From NCBI RefSeq assembly GCF_016863335.1, contig NZ_BOOR01000024.1:113789-177788 (forward strand): DNA of 64,000 bases, given 5' to 3'. This stretch comes from Planotetraspora thailandica. GTDB lineage: Bacteria; Actinomycetota; Actinomycetes; Streptosporangiales; Streptosporangiaceae. Of this stretch, positions 1 through 7,231 are shown piece after piece; position 1 is the stretch's first letter; each line of letters opens with the position of its first letter. The position numbers and the translations under genes were made by a program. Under the pieces are notes generated by a model. It made no database searches and was not told where the DNA came from. It worked only from the letters and a program-made list of their open reading frames with translations.

Positions 1-545
1 CCGTCTCGGCTCATGAGGACCGGCTCGACGTGCTGGTCAACAACGCCGGCGCGAGCTGGGGGGCTCCCCTGGACGAGTATCCGGACCATGCGTTCGACAA
101 ACTCTGGAACGTCAACGTGAAGGGGGTCTTCCTCCTCACCCAGCGCTTCCTTCCCCTGCTCAGGGCCGCCGCGACGCCGGAGGACCCGGCCCGCGTGATC
201 AACATCGGCTCCGTGGACGGCATCCGGGTGCCGTCGATGGACAGCTACGCCTATTCGGCGACCAAGGCCGGCGTGCACATGCTCACCCGCCACCTCGCCG
301 GCCGGCTCGCCCGCGAGTCGATCACCGTCAACGCGATCGCGCCCGGCCCGTTCGACTCGAAGATGATGGCGTTCCTCCTCGACGACCCGGCGACCCGGTC
401 GATGGTCGAGAGCACGGTGCCGCTGGGGCGGATCGGCCGCGCCGACGACATGGCAGGCACCGCGATCTTCCTGGCCTCCCGGGCGGGCTCCTACCTCACC
501 GGCACGGTCATCCCGGTCGACGGCGGCATCACCGCCCACGGCTGA
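1..545 (+). CDS. SDR-family oxidoreductase, 5'-truncated by window edge
   Basis: C-terminal ~180 residues of a classical short-chain dehydrogenase/reductase, a cytosolic NAD(P)H-dependent carbonyl or alcohol oxidoreductase. Visible are the VNNAG motif after the dinucleotide-binding half, the catalytic serine in IGSVDG, the YSATK active-site pair Tyr-x3-Lys, the PGP motif after NAIA, and the family-typical C-terminus PVDGGITAHG. The open frame continues to the left edge (codons from base 3), so the glycine-rich TGxxxGxG motif and the start lie outside the window. The substrate cannot be inferred; 3-oxoacyl-ACP-reductase-like naming is only by resemblance. Confidence 0.9.
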   Translation, partial: VSAHEDRLDVLVNNAGASWGAPLDEYPDHAFDKLWNVNVKGVFLLTQRFLPLLRAAATPEDPARVINIGSVDGIRVPSMDSYAYSATKAGVHMLTRHLAGRLARESITVNAIAPGPFDSKMMAFLLDDPATRSMVESTVPLGRIGRADDMAGTAIFLASRAGSYLTGTVIPVDGGITAHG

Positions 546-560
546 GCCGCGGCGCCGATC

Positions 561-573
561 TAGGATTGCGGCC
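561..573 (+). promoter_or_regulatory. Putative -10 box for a leaderless start
   Basis: TAGGAT (561-566) matches TANNNT and lies 7 nt before the ATG at 574. No Shine-Dalgarno sequence sits at the usual spacing, so transcription probably begins at or next to the start codon. Confidence 0.45.
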
Positions 574-1047
574 ATGACGCAGGTCGCGGTGTGCGGGCCG
601 TCCGCGTGCACCCCTCAGGAGGCGGAGACGGCCCGGACGGTGGGCCGCCTGCTGGCCGAGCGCGGGGCGGTCGTCCTGTGCGGCGGCTACGGCGGGGTCA
701 TGGCCGCCGCCGCAGCGGGTGCGCGTGAGGCGGGAGGCGTGGCCGTGGGCATCCTGTCCGGGCGCGACGCGGCCGGAGCCAGCCCCGATCTCACGGTCGT
801 GATCCCCACGGGCATGGGCGAGGCCCGCAACGCCCTCATCGTCCGGGCCGCCGACGCGGTCATCGTGGTGGGCGGGTCGTGGGGCACGCTGTCGGAGCTC
901 GCGCTGGCCCAGCGGGGCGGCACTCCGGTGGTCGCCCTCGGCGGGTGGAGCGTCGTGGACGCCGCGGGAGATCCCGTGGCCGGCCCGGTCCGCGCCGCCG
1001 ACCCCGCCGACGCCGTACGGCTCGCCCTCCTGACCCCCGAGCTGTGA
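574..1047 (+). CDS. TIGR00725/LOG-like SLOG-fold protein
   Basis: A 157-residue Rossmann-type protein of the SLOG superfamily, related to the DprA, LOG and molybdenum-cofactor-carrier groups. Features are the N-terminal VAVCGPS strand-loop, the GGYGGVM glycine loop, the MGEARNALIVRAADAVIVVGG segment and GGSWGTLSE. The last replaces the PGGxGTxxE signature of true LOG phosphoribohydrolases, so cytokinin-type activity should not be assumed; nucleotide or cofactor binding is the safe call. The stop TGA (1045-1047) lies inside the first TGATCA palindrome of the downstream repeat region, suggesting that a repeat sits directly on the gene end. Confidence 0.8.
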   Translation: MTQVAVCGPSACTPQEAETARTVGRLLAERGAVVLCGGYGGVMAAAAAGAREAGGVAVGILSGRDAAGASPDLTVVIPTGMGEARNALIVRAADAVIVVGGSWGTLSELALAQRGGTPVVALGGWSVVDAAGDPVAGPVRAADPADAVRLALLTPEL

Positions 1048-1116
1048 TCACACTCAACCCTTGGCCGTGATCACACTCATCCCTGGATGCTCAACCCTTG
1101 AGCGTGATCACACTCA
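1044..1116 (+). repeat. Three short GTGATCACACTCA repeats leading into array 1
   Basis: Copies at 1044-1056, 1067-1079 and 1104-1116, each followed by a variant of (A/T)CCCTTG. They share GTGATCA with the long repeat boxes but continue as CACTCA, so the perfect 8-bp palindrome GTGATCAC is present. They directly precede the first 19-bp box (1126) and appear to be an expanded leader of array 1. Confidence 0.8.
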
Positions 1117-1125
1117 CCCTTGCGC

Positions 1126-1475
1126 GTGATCATGCAGAAGTTCGGAGGCATAGCCGCCCACCTGCGAAAACCCGCCACGTGATCATGCAGAAGTTCGTGT
1201 GCATGGCCATTGAGCTGCCACGACTCATTCCGTGATCATGCAGAAGTTCGAAAAAGGCCCGCCCACCTGGAAATACAGAGTTCGTGATCATGCAATTCAG
1301 CCTCAGTACATGATCACTCACGGCTGAAGCCCACGCCAGCCATGCATTCGGCGATTTTCTGCATGATCACGATTGTTAAATCCCCAGGTCAGAAGGCACG
1401 ATGGCGAACTTCTGCATGATCACGCCAAGGGTTTGTGCTGGTCACGGCGAGATCCCCGAACTTCTGCATGATCAC
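1126..1475. repeat. Repeat array 1: two-armed 53-bp unit array
   Basis: This fills the 1048-1535 gap between two convergent genes. Forward boxes start at 1126, 1179, 1232 and 1284 (last degenerate). Reverse-complement boxes end at 1317 (degenerate), 1370 (partly degenerate), 1423 and 1475. Spacing is 52-53 bp in both arms. The intact box is GTGATCATGCAGAAGTTCG. A second weaker box, (C/G)ACCTGC-like, follows about 14 bases after each box. The innermost forward and reverse boxes form a 9-bp perfect inverted pair GTGATCATG/CATGATCAC (1284-1292, 1309-1317). Beyond the array, 1476-1535 is G-rich with direct copies of CTCAAGGGG and TTCCAGGGGG. I see no gene in the gap. Confidence 0.95.
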
Positions 1476-1535
1476 GCTCAAGGGGTTGGGCCCCTCAAGG
1501 GGTGGGGGTTCCAGGGGGTTCCAGGGGGCTCAGCG

Positions 1536-2372
1536 TCAGGGGGTGTGGCGCAGGCGTTCGGCGAGCTTCTGGGCGAAAAGGTCGGGGGCGTCCAGCTCGT
1601 AGCCCAAGAAGAGGTACGGCTCGGCCGCCTCGAGCTCCATCAGCACCGGCTCCCCTCCGGGCAGCCTGACGAGGTCGACCCGCACATACAGGAGCTCTTC
1701 CTTGATCTTGCTCAGCACGAGCTCCGCGAGGTCGAACTGGTCGGCGTCGGGATCCCGCAGCCTCGCCTTGTTGTCCTCGCTGATCGCGACGCCCGTCAGC
1801 ATGGGATGCCGCCGTACGGCGTGGCTGAACTCGCCGCCGAAGTAGAGCAGCGACAGCTCGCCCTCGCGTTCGACCGCCTCGACGTACGGCTGGACCATGA
1901 CGGCCCTGCCCTCGGCGAGCAGCCGGTCGGCGTGTGCCCGCGCCGCGTCCCTGTCGGCAGTGCGCACCGTGTCGCGCGCCCCGGCGGAGATCGTGGGCTT
2001 CACCACGTACTCGGCCCATTCGGGCGGTTCCACCGTGGCCCCGGGCTCGGCCCAGTACGTCGGCACGGTGGGCACCCCCAGGTCGCGCATGTACGACTTG
2101 TCGGTGTTCCACTCCAGGACGGACGCCGGGTTGAACAGCCGCGTCACCCGCTCTGTCGCGTGGGCCCAGGCGACGAAGTCGTCGCGCCGCTCGATGTAGT
2201 TCCACGTGGAGCGCACAACGGCCGCGTCGAAGGAGGCCCAGTCGACGGCGGGGTCGTCCCACGCGGCGGTGCTGCCCTCGATTCCCGCGCCGAGCCAGGC
2301 CGCCAGCACGGCCTCCCGCTCGTCGTCGAACCGCACGATCGGGTCACCGCAGGTGACGTACGCGACCTTCAT
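1536..2372 (-). CDS. ATP-grasp domain protein (glutathione-synthetase/RimK-like)
   Basis: A 278-residue cytosolic ATP-grasp ligase-like protein, predicted to join a carboxylate to an amine or thiol using ATP. It shows an N-terminal pre-ATP-grasp Rossmann segment (MKVAYVTCGDP), a central AEYVVKPTISAGARDT segment with the nucleotide-binding lysine, VMVQPYVEA, and the C-terminal metal-binding LMELEAAEPYLFL motif typical of uncharacterised actinobacterial ATP-grasp proteins. The ATG at 2372 is chosen because GGGGG lies just upstream; a TTG 12 bases further out is less likely. It stands alone, with repeat array 1 at its 3' end. Substrate unknown. Confidence 0.85.
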   Translation of the reverse strand: MKVAYVTCGDPIVRFDDEREAVLAAWLGAGIEGSTAAWDDPAVDWASFDAAVVRSTWNYIERRDDFVAWAHATERVTRLFNPASVLEWNTDKSYMRDLGVPTVPTYWAEPGATVEPPEWAEYVVKPTISAGARDTVRTADRDAARAHADRLLAEGRAVMVQPYVEAVEREGELSLLYFGGEFSHAVRRHPMLTGVAISEDNKARLRDPDADQFDLAELVLSKIKEELLYVRVDLVRLPGGEPVLMELEAAEPYLFLGYELDAPDLFAQKLAERLRHTP

Positions 2373-2445
2373 CGAAGCCCCCAAACCCCGTGCTCTCGGC
2401 GCTCATCGTACGGGCCGGTCATGACCATGGAGAAACCCGGACTCC

Positions 2446-3933
2446 TCAGGCGGTGCCGGTGAGCACCTCGGCCGCCGCCTGTCCGCACACGCGGGCCGAG
2501 CCGTGCGTGGCGATGTGCACGGCACCCAGGTCCGTACGGCCGGGCAGCCCCATTTCCACGATCACCAGGTCGGGACGGGCGGCACGGACCTGCTCGACGA
2601 AGCCCAGCTGCCAGGGATGGCGGTGGGCGTCGCGCACGACGACGACGAGGGGCCGGTCGGCGGCGTCGCGCAGGGCTCTGCCGGGCGCGCCGTCGGCGGT
2701 CTCGGGCGCGGTGAGGCGGGTGACGGTCGTGCCGGGCAGGAGCTTGCTCAGCGGCTCCCCGGCACCCCAGGGCATGCCCTTGTCGATGGCAAGGTTGGTC
2801 TCGGGGGCGAGTTCGACGACGTGCGGGGCCGCGCCGAGCGGGAAGGCGGGAGCGGCGGGCGAGTTGCGGGTGATCCTGACTGCGCGGCGGGCCGCGGCGA
2901 GGCCGATCTCGCTGGCCGGCTCGGTCTGCGCGGCATCCGCGTGCCAGGAGGCGAGGGCCCGCACCCGCGCCGCCGCGTCGGCGAGCCTGTCCTCGGCCAG
3001 CCGACCTTCGGCCACGGCATCGGCGATGGCGTCGCGGATGTGCTCCACCGCGTCCTCTCCGGCGTTCTCCCCGCCCACGCAGATGGCGTCGGCCCCCGCG
3101 GCGACGGCGAGCGCGGAGGCGCCGCCCAGGCCGTACGGGCCCGACACCGCGGTCATCTCGATGCCGTCGGTGACGATCAGGCCGTCGAAGCCGAGCTCGT
3201 CCCGCAGGAGGCCGGTGAGGATCCGGGGGCTCAGCGTCGCGGGCAGTTCCGCGTCGTAGGCGGTGACGAGGAGGTGCCCGGTCATGATCGAGCGCACGCC
3301 CTCGGCGATGGCGGCGCGAAAGGGCGCGAGTTCGACGGCGGCGAGCTTCTCGGCGGACGCGGTGACCCGCGGGATGCCGTGGTGGGAGTCGACCGACGTG
3401 TCGCCGTGCCCGGGGAAGTGTTTGGCGCAGGCGGCCACTCCGGCGCCCTGAAGGCCGCGGATCCACGCTGAGGTGTGCCGGGCGACCAGTCCGGGGTCGG
3501 CGCCGAACGCCCGGAGGCCGATCACGGGGTTGTCCGGGTTGGAGTTGACGTCGGCCGCGGGCGCGAAGTCGATGTTGATCCCGGCCGCGCGCAGGTCGTG
3601 CCCGACGTCGGCGGCGACCTGTTCGGTGAGCGCCTCGTCGTCGACGACCCCGAGCGCGTAGTTGCCCGGGCGTGAGCTGCCCGTGCGCGCCTCCAGGCGG
3701 GTGACCTCGCCCGCCTCCTCGTCGATGCCGATCAGGATGTCGGCCTTCTCCGCCCGGAGCCGGGCGGTGAGTTCGGCCAGCTGCGCGGGAGTGTCGACGT
3801 TCCTGGAGAAGAGCACCACTCCGGCGAGCCCGTCGGCGAGTCTCCTGCGCACCCAGTTGGGCGCGGTCGTCCCCACGAAGCCGGGGAGGACGACGGTTTC
3901 GGCCAGAAGGAGAAGGTCCCGGCTTCGCTTCAT
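2446..3933 (-). CDS. Glycoside hydrolase family 3, beta-N-acetylhexosaminidase (NagZ-like)
   Basis: A 495-residue GH3 enzyme expected to remove N-acetylglucosamine (or MurNAc-linked GlcNAc) from non-reducing ends. N-terminal TIM barrel with GVVLFSRN, the NagZ signature KHFPGHGDTSVDSHHGIP (about residues 173-190) whose Asp-His pair acts in catalysis, and the nucleophile-region IVTDGIEM. A second alpha/beta domain fills the C-terminal third, so it is longer than the ~340-residue single-domain Gram-negative NagZ. There is no signal peptide, so probably cytosolic. It fits the amino-sugar theme of the 5.7-12.7 kb and 18-20 kb loci. A palindromic candidate operator lies upstream (3975-3993). Confidence 0.88.
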   Translation of the reverse strand: MKRSRDLLLLAETVVLPGFVGTTAPNWVRRRLADGLAGVVLFSRNVDTPAQLAELTARLRAEKADILIGIDEEAGEVTRLEARTGSSRPGNYALGVVDDEALTEQVAADVGHDLRAAGINIDFAPAADVNSNPDNPVIGLRAFGADPGLVARHTSAWIRGLQGAGVAACAKHFPGHGDTSVDSHHGIPRVTASAEKLAAVELAPFRAAIAEGVRSIMTGHLLVTAYDAELPATLSPRILTGLLRDELGFDGLIVTDGIEMTAVSGPYGLGGASALAVAAGADAICVGGENAGEDAVEHIRDAIADAVAEGRLAEDRLADAAARVRALASWHADAAQTEPASEIGLAAARRAVRITRNSPAAPAFPLGAAPHVVELAPETNLAIDKGMPWGAGEPLSKLLPGTTVTRLTAPETADGAPGRALRDAADRPLVVVVRDAHRHPWQLGFVEQVRAARPDLVIVEMGLPGRTDLGAVHIATHGSARVCGQAAAEVLTGTA

Positions 3934-3974
3934 ACTGTGCCCACAGGGCGGCGCTCAGGCATGCACCGAAATCT

Positions 3975-3993
3975 AATAGGAAACTTTCCTATT
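3975..3993. promoter_or_regulatory. Perfect palindrome, candidate repressor operator of the GH3 gene
   Basis: AATAGGAAACTTTCCTATT has two 9-bp arms around one central base, 42 bp upstream of the GH3 start. From memory, the AGGAAA/TTTCCT core resembles operators of ROK-family sugar repressors of Streptomyces (CsnR type, chitosanase control). No ROK gene lies in the window, so the regulator would act in trans. Confidence 0.6.
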
Positions 3994-4288
3994 CGCCAGT
4001 GGGGTGACCTCGTATTTTACAGATCGACTTGCTCTATGCTGTTCCATTTCACCTGAAAGCTCGCCGCGGTCACCCGGCCGGTCGACGTATTCGACCACTC
4101 CGTAACTCCTCCAGCGCTCGCCGTACAACGACAGGGATCCGCGCTGAGTCAGCACGGAGGATCATCCCGCGGCGCCCCGAAGCCGCCCCTGCCACGAGGC
4201 GGGGGCGCGCACGCGATCACGGTGGCCAGGCGAACGGGAGAATGCAGAAAAGTGCGGACGATCCGCCGCCGGAGCCGCGCGCGCATTT

Positions 4289-4304
4289 GAACAAGCTCTT
4301 GTTC
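4289..4304. promoter_or_regulatory. KstR2-type operator
   Basis: GAACAAGCTCTTGTTC is a perfect inverted repeat with 7-bp arms and fits the published KstR2 consensus AnCAAGnnCTTGnT at every defined position. It lies just upstream of the -10 box of the adjacent TetR-family gene, which implies autorepression. Confidence 0.8.
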
Positions 4305-4311
4305 GTGGGCT

Positions 4312-4323
4312 CATAATGGGCTC
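4312..4323 (+). promoter_or_regulatory. -10 box for leaderless KstR2-like mRNA
   Basis: CATAAT (4312-4317) followed by 6 nt and the GTG at 4324. No Shine-Dalgarno sequence fits between, so the message is probably leaderless. Confidence 0.5.
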
Positions 4324-4998
4324 GTGAACCAGCGTAAGGACTCCGGCGTCGCCGCCGCTCCTGTACGGGCCAGGCACGCGGGCGGGACCGGCTCCGCGTC
4401 GGAACGGCGGGACCACCTCGTGAAGCTCGCCGCCGAACTCTTCGCGCGCAAGGGCTTCCAGGCCACCACGGTCCGCCAGATCGCCGACGAGGCCGGCATC
4501 CTGTCCGGAAGCCTCTACCACCACTTCGACTCCAAGGAAAGCATCGTCGACGAGGTGCTGCGCACCTTCCTCGAAGATCTCATCGCCCACTACCGCGCGA
4601 CTCTGGCCGACGCCGGCGACGCGGGGGCGGTCCTCATGGAGATGGTCCGGATCGGATTCCACACGCTGGAGCCCCACCGCGCCGCCATCACGGTCATGCA
4701 GAACGACTGGAACTACCTGCGCTCGCTGCCCGGCGACCGGTTCGACTACCTCGTGCGGGCCGAGGACGAGGTCGAGCGCATGTGGGTGGAGCAGATCAAG
4801 CGGGGCCAGGCCTCGGGCCAGTTCCGCGCCGACGTCGACCCCAAGCTCACCTACCGCATGATCCGCGACGGGATCTGGGTGGCGGTGCGGTGGTTCCGCC
4901 CCGGAGGCAGGCTCGACACCGACGCCCTCGCCGAGCACTACATCAAGGTGCTGTTCGACGGCCTGTCCACCGGAGACCGGACCTCGCAGCGGGCATGA
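4324..4998 (+). CDS. kstR2: TetR-family regulator, KstR2-like
   Basis: A 224-residue TetR-family repressor. The N-terminal helix-turn-helix (about residues 35-80) contains TTVRQIADEAGILSGSLYHHFDSKESIVDE, almost the same segment as remembered for mycobacterial KstR2. The C-terminal part keeps FRADVDPKLTYRMIRDGIWVAVRWFRPGG, also KstR2-like. KstR2 controls genes for degradation of cholesterol rings C/D through a CoA-thioester ligand. The operator at 4289-4304 matches its consensus, which supports the call. No ring-degradation operon is adjacent; the only co-transcribed gene, overlapping by ATGA, is AlkD-like. The regulon must be elsewhere or different. Confidence 0.8.
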   Translation: MNQRKDSGVAAAPVRARHAGGTGSASERRDHLVKLAAELFARKGFQATTVRQIADEAGILSGSLYHHFDSKESIVDEVLRTFLEDLIAHYRATLADAGDAGAVLMEMVRIGFHTLEPHRAAITVMQNDWNYLRSLPGDRFDYLVRAEDEVERMWVEQIKRGQASGQFRADVDPKLTYRMIRDGIWVAVRWFRPGGRLDTDALAEHYIKVLFDGLSTGDRTSQRA

Positions 4999-5678
4999 CA
5001 CTCGTCGAGAAGGTACGGCTCGCGCTCACCGAGGTCGCCGACCCCGTCCGCGCGCCCGCGATGCGGGCCTATATGAAATCGGAGATGCCGTTCCTCGGCG
5101 TGCCGGCGGTTCCGCGCCGCGCCGCGCTGCGGCGGGTGTTCGCCGAGCACCGCCTGGAGTCCGCTCCGGTGTGGCGCAAGGCGGTGCTCGCACTGTGGCG
5201 GGAGGCGGAATACCGCGAGGAGCGCTACGCGGCCGTCGAGTTGTCGGGCTTCCGCTACTACAAGTCCTGGCAGACGCTGTACACGCTGCCGATGTACGAG
5301 GAGATGATCGTCACCGGGGCGTGGTGGGACCTGGTCGACGACATCTCCGTACACAGGATCGGACCGCTGCTGCGCATGTTCCCCGAGACGATGCGCCCGC
5401 TGATGCTCGAATGGTCCCGCGACGCCGACCTGTGGAAGCGGCGCACGTCGATCCTCTGCCAGAACTCCTTCAAGGACCGCACCGACCTCGGCCTGCTGTA
5501 CGCCTGCATCGAGCCGAGCCTGTCGGACATCGACTTCTTCGCCCGCAAGGCCATCGGCTGGGCCCTGCGCGAATACGCCAAGACCGACCCGGCCGAGGTG
5601 GTGCGGTACGTCGACCACCACCGCATCTCCGGCCTGTCCCGCCGCGAAGCCCTGCGCAACATCCCCGGCCACGGCTGA
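4995..5678 (+). CDS. DNA alkylation repair protein, AlkD-like
   Basis: A 227-residue all-helical protein of the AlkC/AlkD HEAT-like repeat family, DNA glycosylases that excise bulky or cationic alkylated bases. Typical features are MRAYMKSEMPFLGVPAVPRR near the N-terminus, YRYYKSW-like and WWDLVDDISVHRIGPLL in the middle, and DLWKRRTSILCQ...DIDFFARKAIGWALREYAKTDP in the C-terminal repeats. The ATG overlaps the TGA of the KstR2-like gene (ATGA), so the two are probably co-transcribed, an unusual pairing. A strong hairpin follows the stop. Confidence 0.88.
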   Translation: MTLVEKVRLALTEVADPVRAPAMRAYMKSEMPFLGVPAVPRRAALRRVFAEHRLESAPVWRKAVLALWREAEYREERYAAVELSGFRYYKSWQTLYTLPMYEEMIVTGAWWDLVDDISVHRIGPLLRMFPETMRPLMLEWSRDADLWKRRTSILCQNSFKDRTDLGLLYACIEPSLSDIDFFARKAIGWALREYAKTDPAEVVRYVDHHRISGLSRREALRNIPGHG

Positions 5679-5696
5679 CGGGCCGCACCGCCGGGA

Positions 5697-5727
5697 CGGC
5701 TCGCGCGCCCCGAATACGCGCGAGCCG
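5697..5727. terminator. Bidirectional hairpin between convergent genes
   Basis: Perfect 11-bp stem CGGCTCGCGCG / CGCGCGAGCCG with a 9-base loop, placed between the AlkD-like gene and the convergent secreted enzyme gene. There is no T-tract, as is common for actinobacterial terminators. Confidence 0.6.
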
Positions 5728-5744
5728 CATCACCTCACCGGCTC

Positions 5745-7157
5745 TCAGGCTCCGGGGACGGTGTCGACCCAGGAGGTCGACGCCGTGCGGTAGCCGTTGA
5801 CCCGGTTCAGGACCTCACTGGGCGCGACGACCTCGTTCTTCGCGTGGTAGAACCAGTCGACCTGCTGCACGTAGGTGCGCGGGGTCGAGCTGCCGATCTG
5901 GCCGCCGCTGATGAACCACAGGTTGAAGTTCACCGACTGCACGGTCTCCGGGTAGTAGATGCCGCCGTGCTCGGCGAACAGGGCGCCGTCGATGTAATAC
6001 CTGATGGTGCCACCGGAGACCTGCAGCATCAGGTCGTGCCAGCCGTCGTAGCTCTGCCGTACCTCGTTGTGGACGTTGACCGCCAGCCAGGGCTCGTTCT
6101 GGTAGGTCTCCCACGACGTGGCGTACATGATGCCGGCCGGCTCACCCCAGCCGCCGTTGGGGAGGTACTCGAAGTCCTGCTCGCTGTAGTCGGGGTCGAG
6201 ATCGCGGTTGAGGGGCGTGATCGTGAAGAACGTCTGCACGATGGCGTCGCCGTCGGGGCCGCTGACGGGCGCGTCGGAGAACTTCACCCGCGCGGCATAG
6301 GTGCCCTCCAGGAACTTGCGCTGGTTGAGCACCTCGGACTGCTGGGTGCCCGCCCCGGTGCCGTCGGTGACGGACTTGAGCTGCAGCGCCTTGTTGGTGC
6401 CCGAGACCACGGGGAAGGAAATGTTGCCCTTCGGCCAGGAGGCCCCGGGGATTCCAGGCCCGCCCTGGTTCGTCCGGATGGTCCAGTTGTGGGCGTTGAT
6501 GGTGGCGTCGTTGGCGTCCGTGTAGGAGAAGTCGTCGAACACTACGCCCGCGTTGCCCCCGGTGGGCGGCGGGGTCGGCGAGGTCGTGGGAGTAGGAGTG
6601 GGCGTGGGGGTCGGGTCGCCACCGGTGGGCGCGGTGCCCCACAGCAGCGTGCCGTTCTGGTAGACGGTCGCCTTCGTCCAGTCGGCGTAGGAGGTCTGCG
6701 TGCCGAAGGAGTAGTCGTCGCTCTGGGTGATCCGCTGCCAGTCGGAGCGGTAGAAGCGGAGCTGGAGGTCACCCGTCTGGGCTCCGGGCGCGAGCGACCC
6801 CGAGGTGAAGCCCACCTCGAGGTAGCGGTCGGCGGTGGCCGTGCCGGGGGTGATCGTGCCGAAGGTCCCGGTCACGGTCGAGCAGGACACGACGGCCCAC
6901 GAGCAGGCGAAGCGGTACTGCTGCGCCGCGGAGTCGGCCTTGAAGTAGTACCGGATCTTGATCGAGCTCAGCGGCACGCTCGTCGTGCCGTTGTTCACGA
7001 GGTTGAACCACGGTTCGACCTGGTCGGCGGTGGCCCCGGTGGCGCTGTTCTTGTACTGGAGCCGGAGCGAGGTGGCGGCGTCGGCCGGGAGGGCGGACAC
7101 GCCGATGACGGCGAGGGCGGACACGAGCCCGCCGGCTAACCACTTCTTGCGTAACAC
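5745..7157 (-). CDS. Secreted CBM3 plus GH16-like glycan hydrolase
   Basis: A 470-residue exported protein, probably a polysaccharide-degrading enzyme. Sec signal peptide (KK, hydrophobic core, cleavage near ADAATS); CBM3 carbohydrate-binding module at about residues 29-155 (LQYKN, WFNLVNNG, IRYYF, FACSW); DPTPTPTPTP linker near 190; then a concanavalin-like jelly-roll domain whose SEQDFEY segment fits the GH16 catalytic ExDxxE pattern only approximately. The GTG at 7157 has AAAGGA upstream. Downstream of the amino-sugar uptake operon on the same strand, it may feed it, but CBM3 more often binds cellulose or chitin. Substrate not proven. Confidence 0.75.
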   Translation of the reverse strand: MLRKKWLAGGLVSALAVIGVSALPADAATSLRLQYKNSATGATADQVEPWFNLVNNGTTSVPLSSIKIRYYFKADSAAQQYRFACSWAVVSCSTVTGTFGTITPGTATADRYLEVGFTSGSLAPGAQTGDLQLRFYRSDWQRITQSDDYSFGTQTSYADWTKATVYQNGTLLWGTAPTGGDPTPTPTPTPTTSPTPPPTGGNAGVVFDDFSYTDANDATINAHNWTIRTNQGGPGIPGASWPKGNISFPVVSGTNKALQLKSVTDGTGAGTQQSEVLNQRKFLEGTYAARVKFSDAPVSGPDGDAIVQTFFTITPLNRDLDPDYSEQDFEYLPNGGWGEPAGIMYATSWETYQNEPWLAVNVHNEVRQSYDGWHDLMLQVSGGTIRYYIDGALFAEHGGIYYPETVQSVNFNLWFISGGQIGSSTPRTYVQQVDWFYHAKNEVVAPSEVLNRVNGYRTASTSWVDTVPGA

Positions 7158-7231
7158 TGTCGTCCTTTCGCTGGGTGTGAGTGCGATCCCCCGTCGTCGG
7201 TGTGCCGCGCGCGCCGCAAAGGCCAGGGCGG

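Larger units (their letters stand above)
3934..4323. other. 390-bp divergent intergenic region, no gene seen
   Basis: This region separates the leftward GH3 gene from the rightward KstR2-like gene. It holds two clear regulatory palindromes (3975-3993 and 4289-4304) and is locally richer in A+T around 3965-4050 than the rest of the window. Short open frames here have no convincing ribosome-binding site or family resemblance and are not called. Confidence 0.7.

Noticed and set aside
1130..1321. Short frame on the minus strand inside array 1
   Set aside because: Made wholly of repeat units (recurring NFCMIT/ELLHDH segments); similar frames appear in every array.
1401..2462. 353-codon frame on the plus strand starting in repeat array 1
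   Set aside because: It begins in reverse repeat boxes and then runs antisense through the ATP-grasp gene; codon use and composition fit a high-GC shadow frame.
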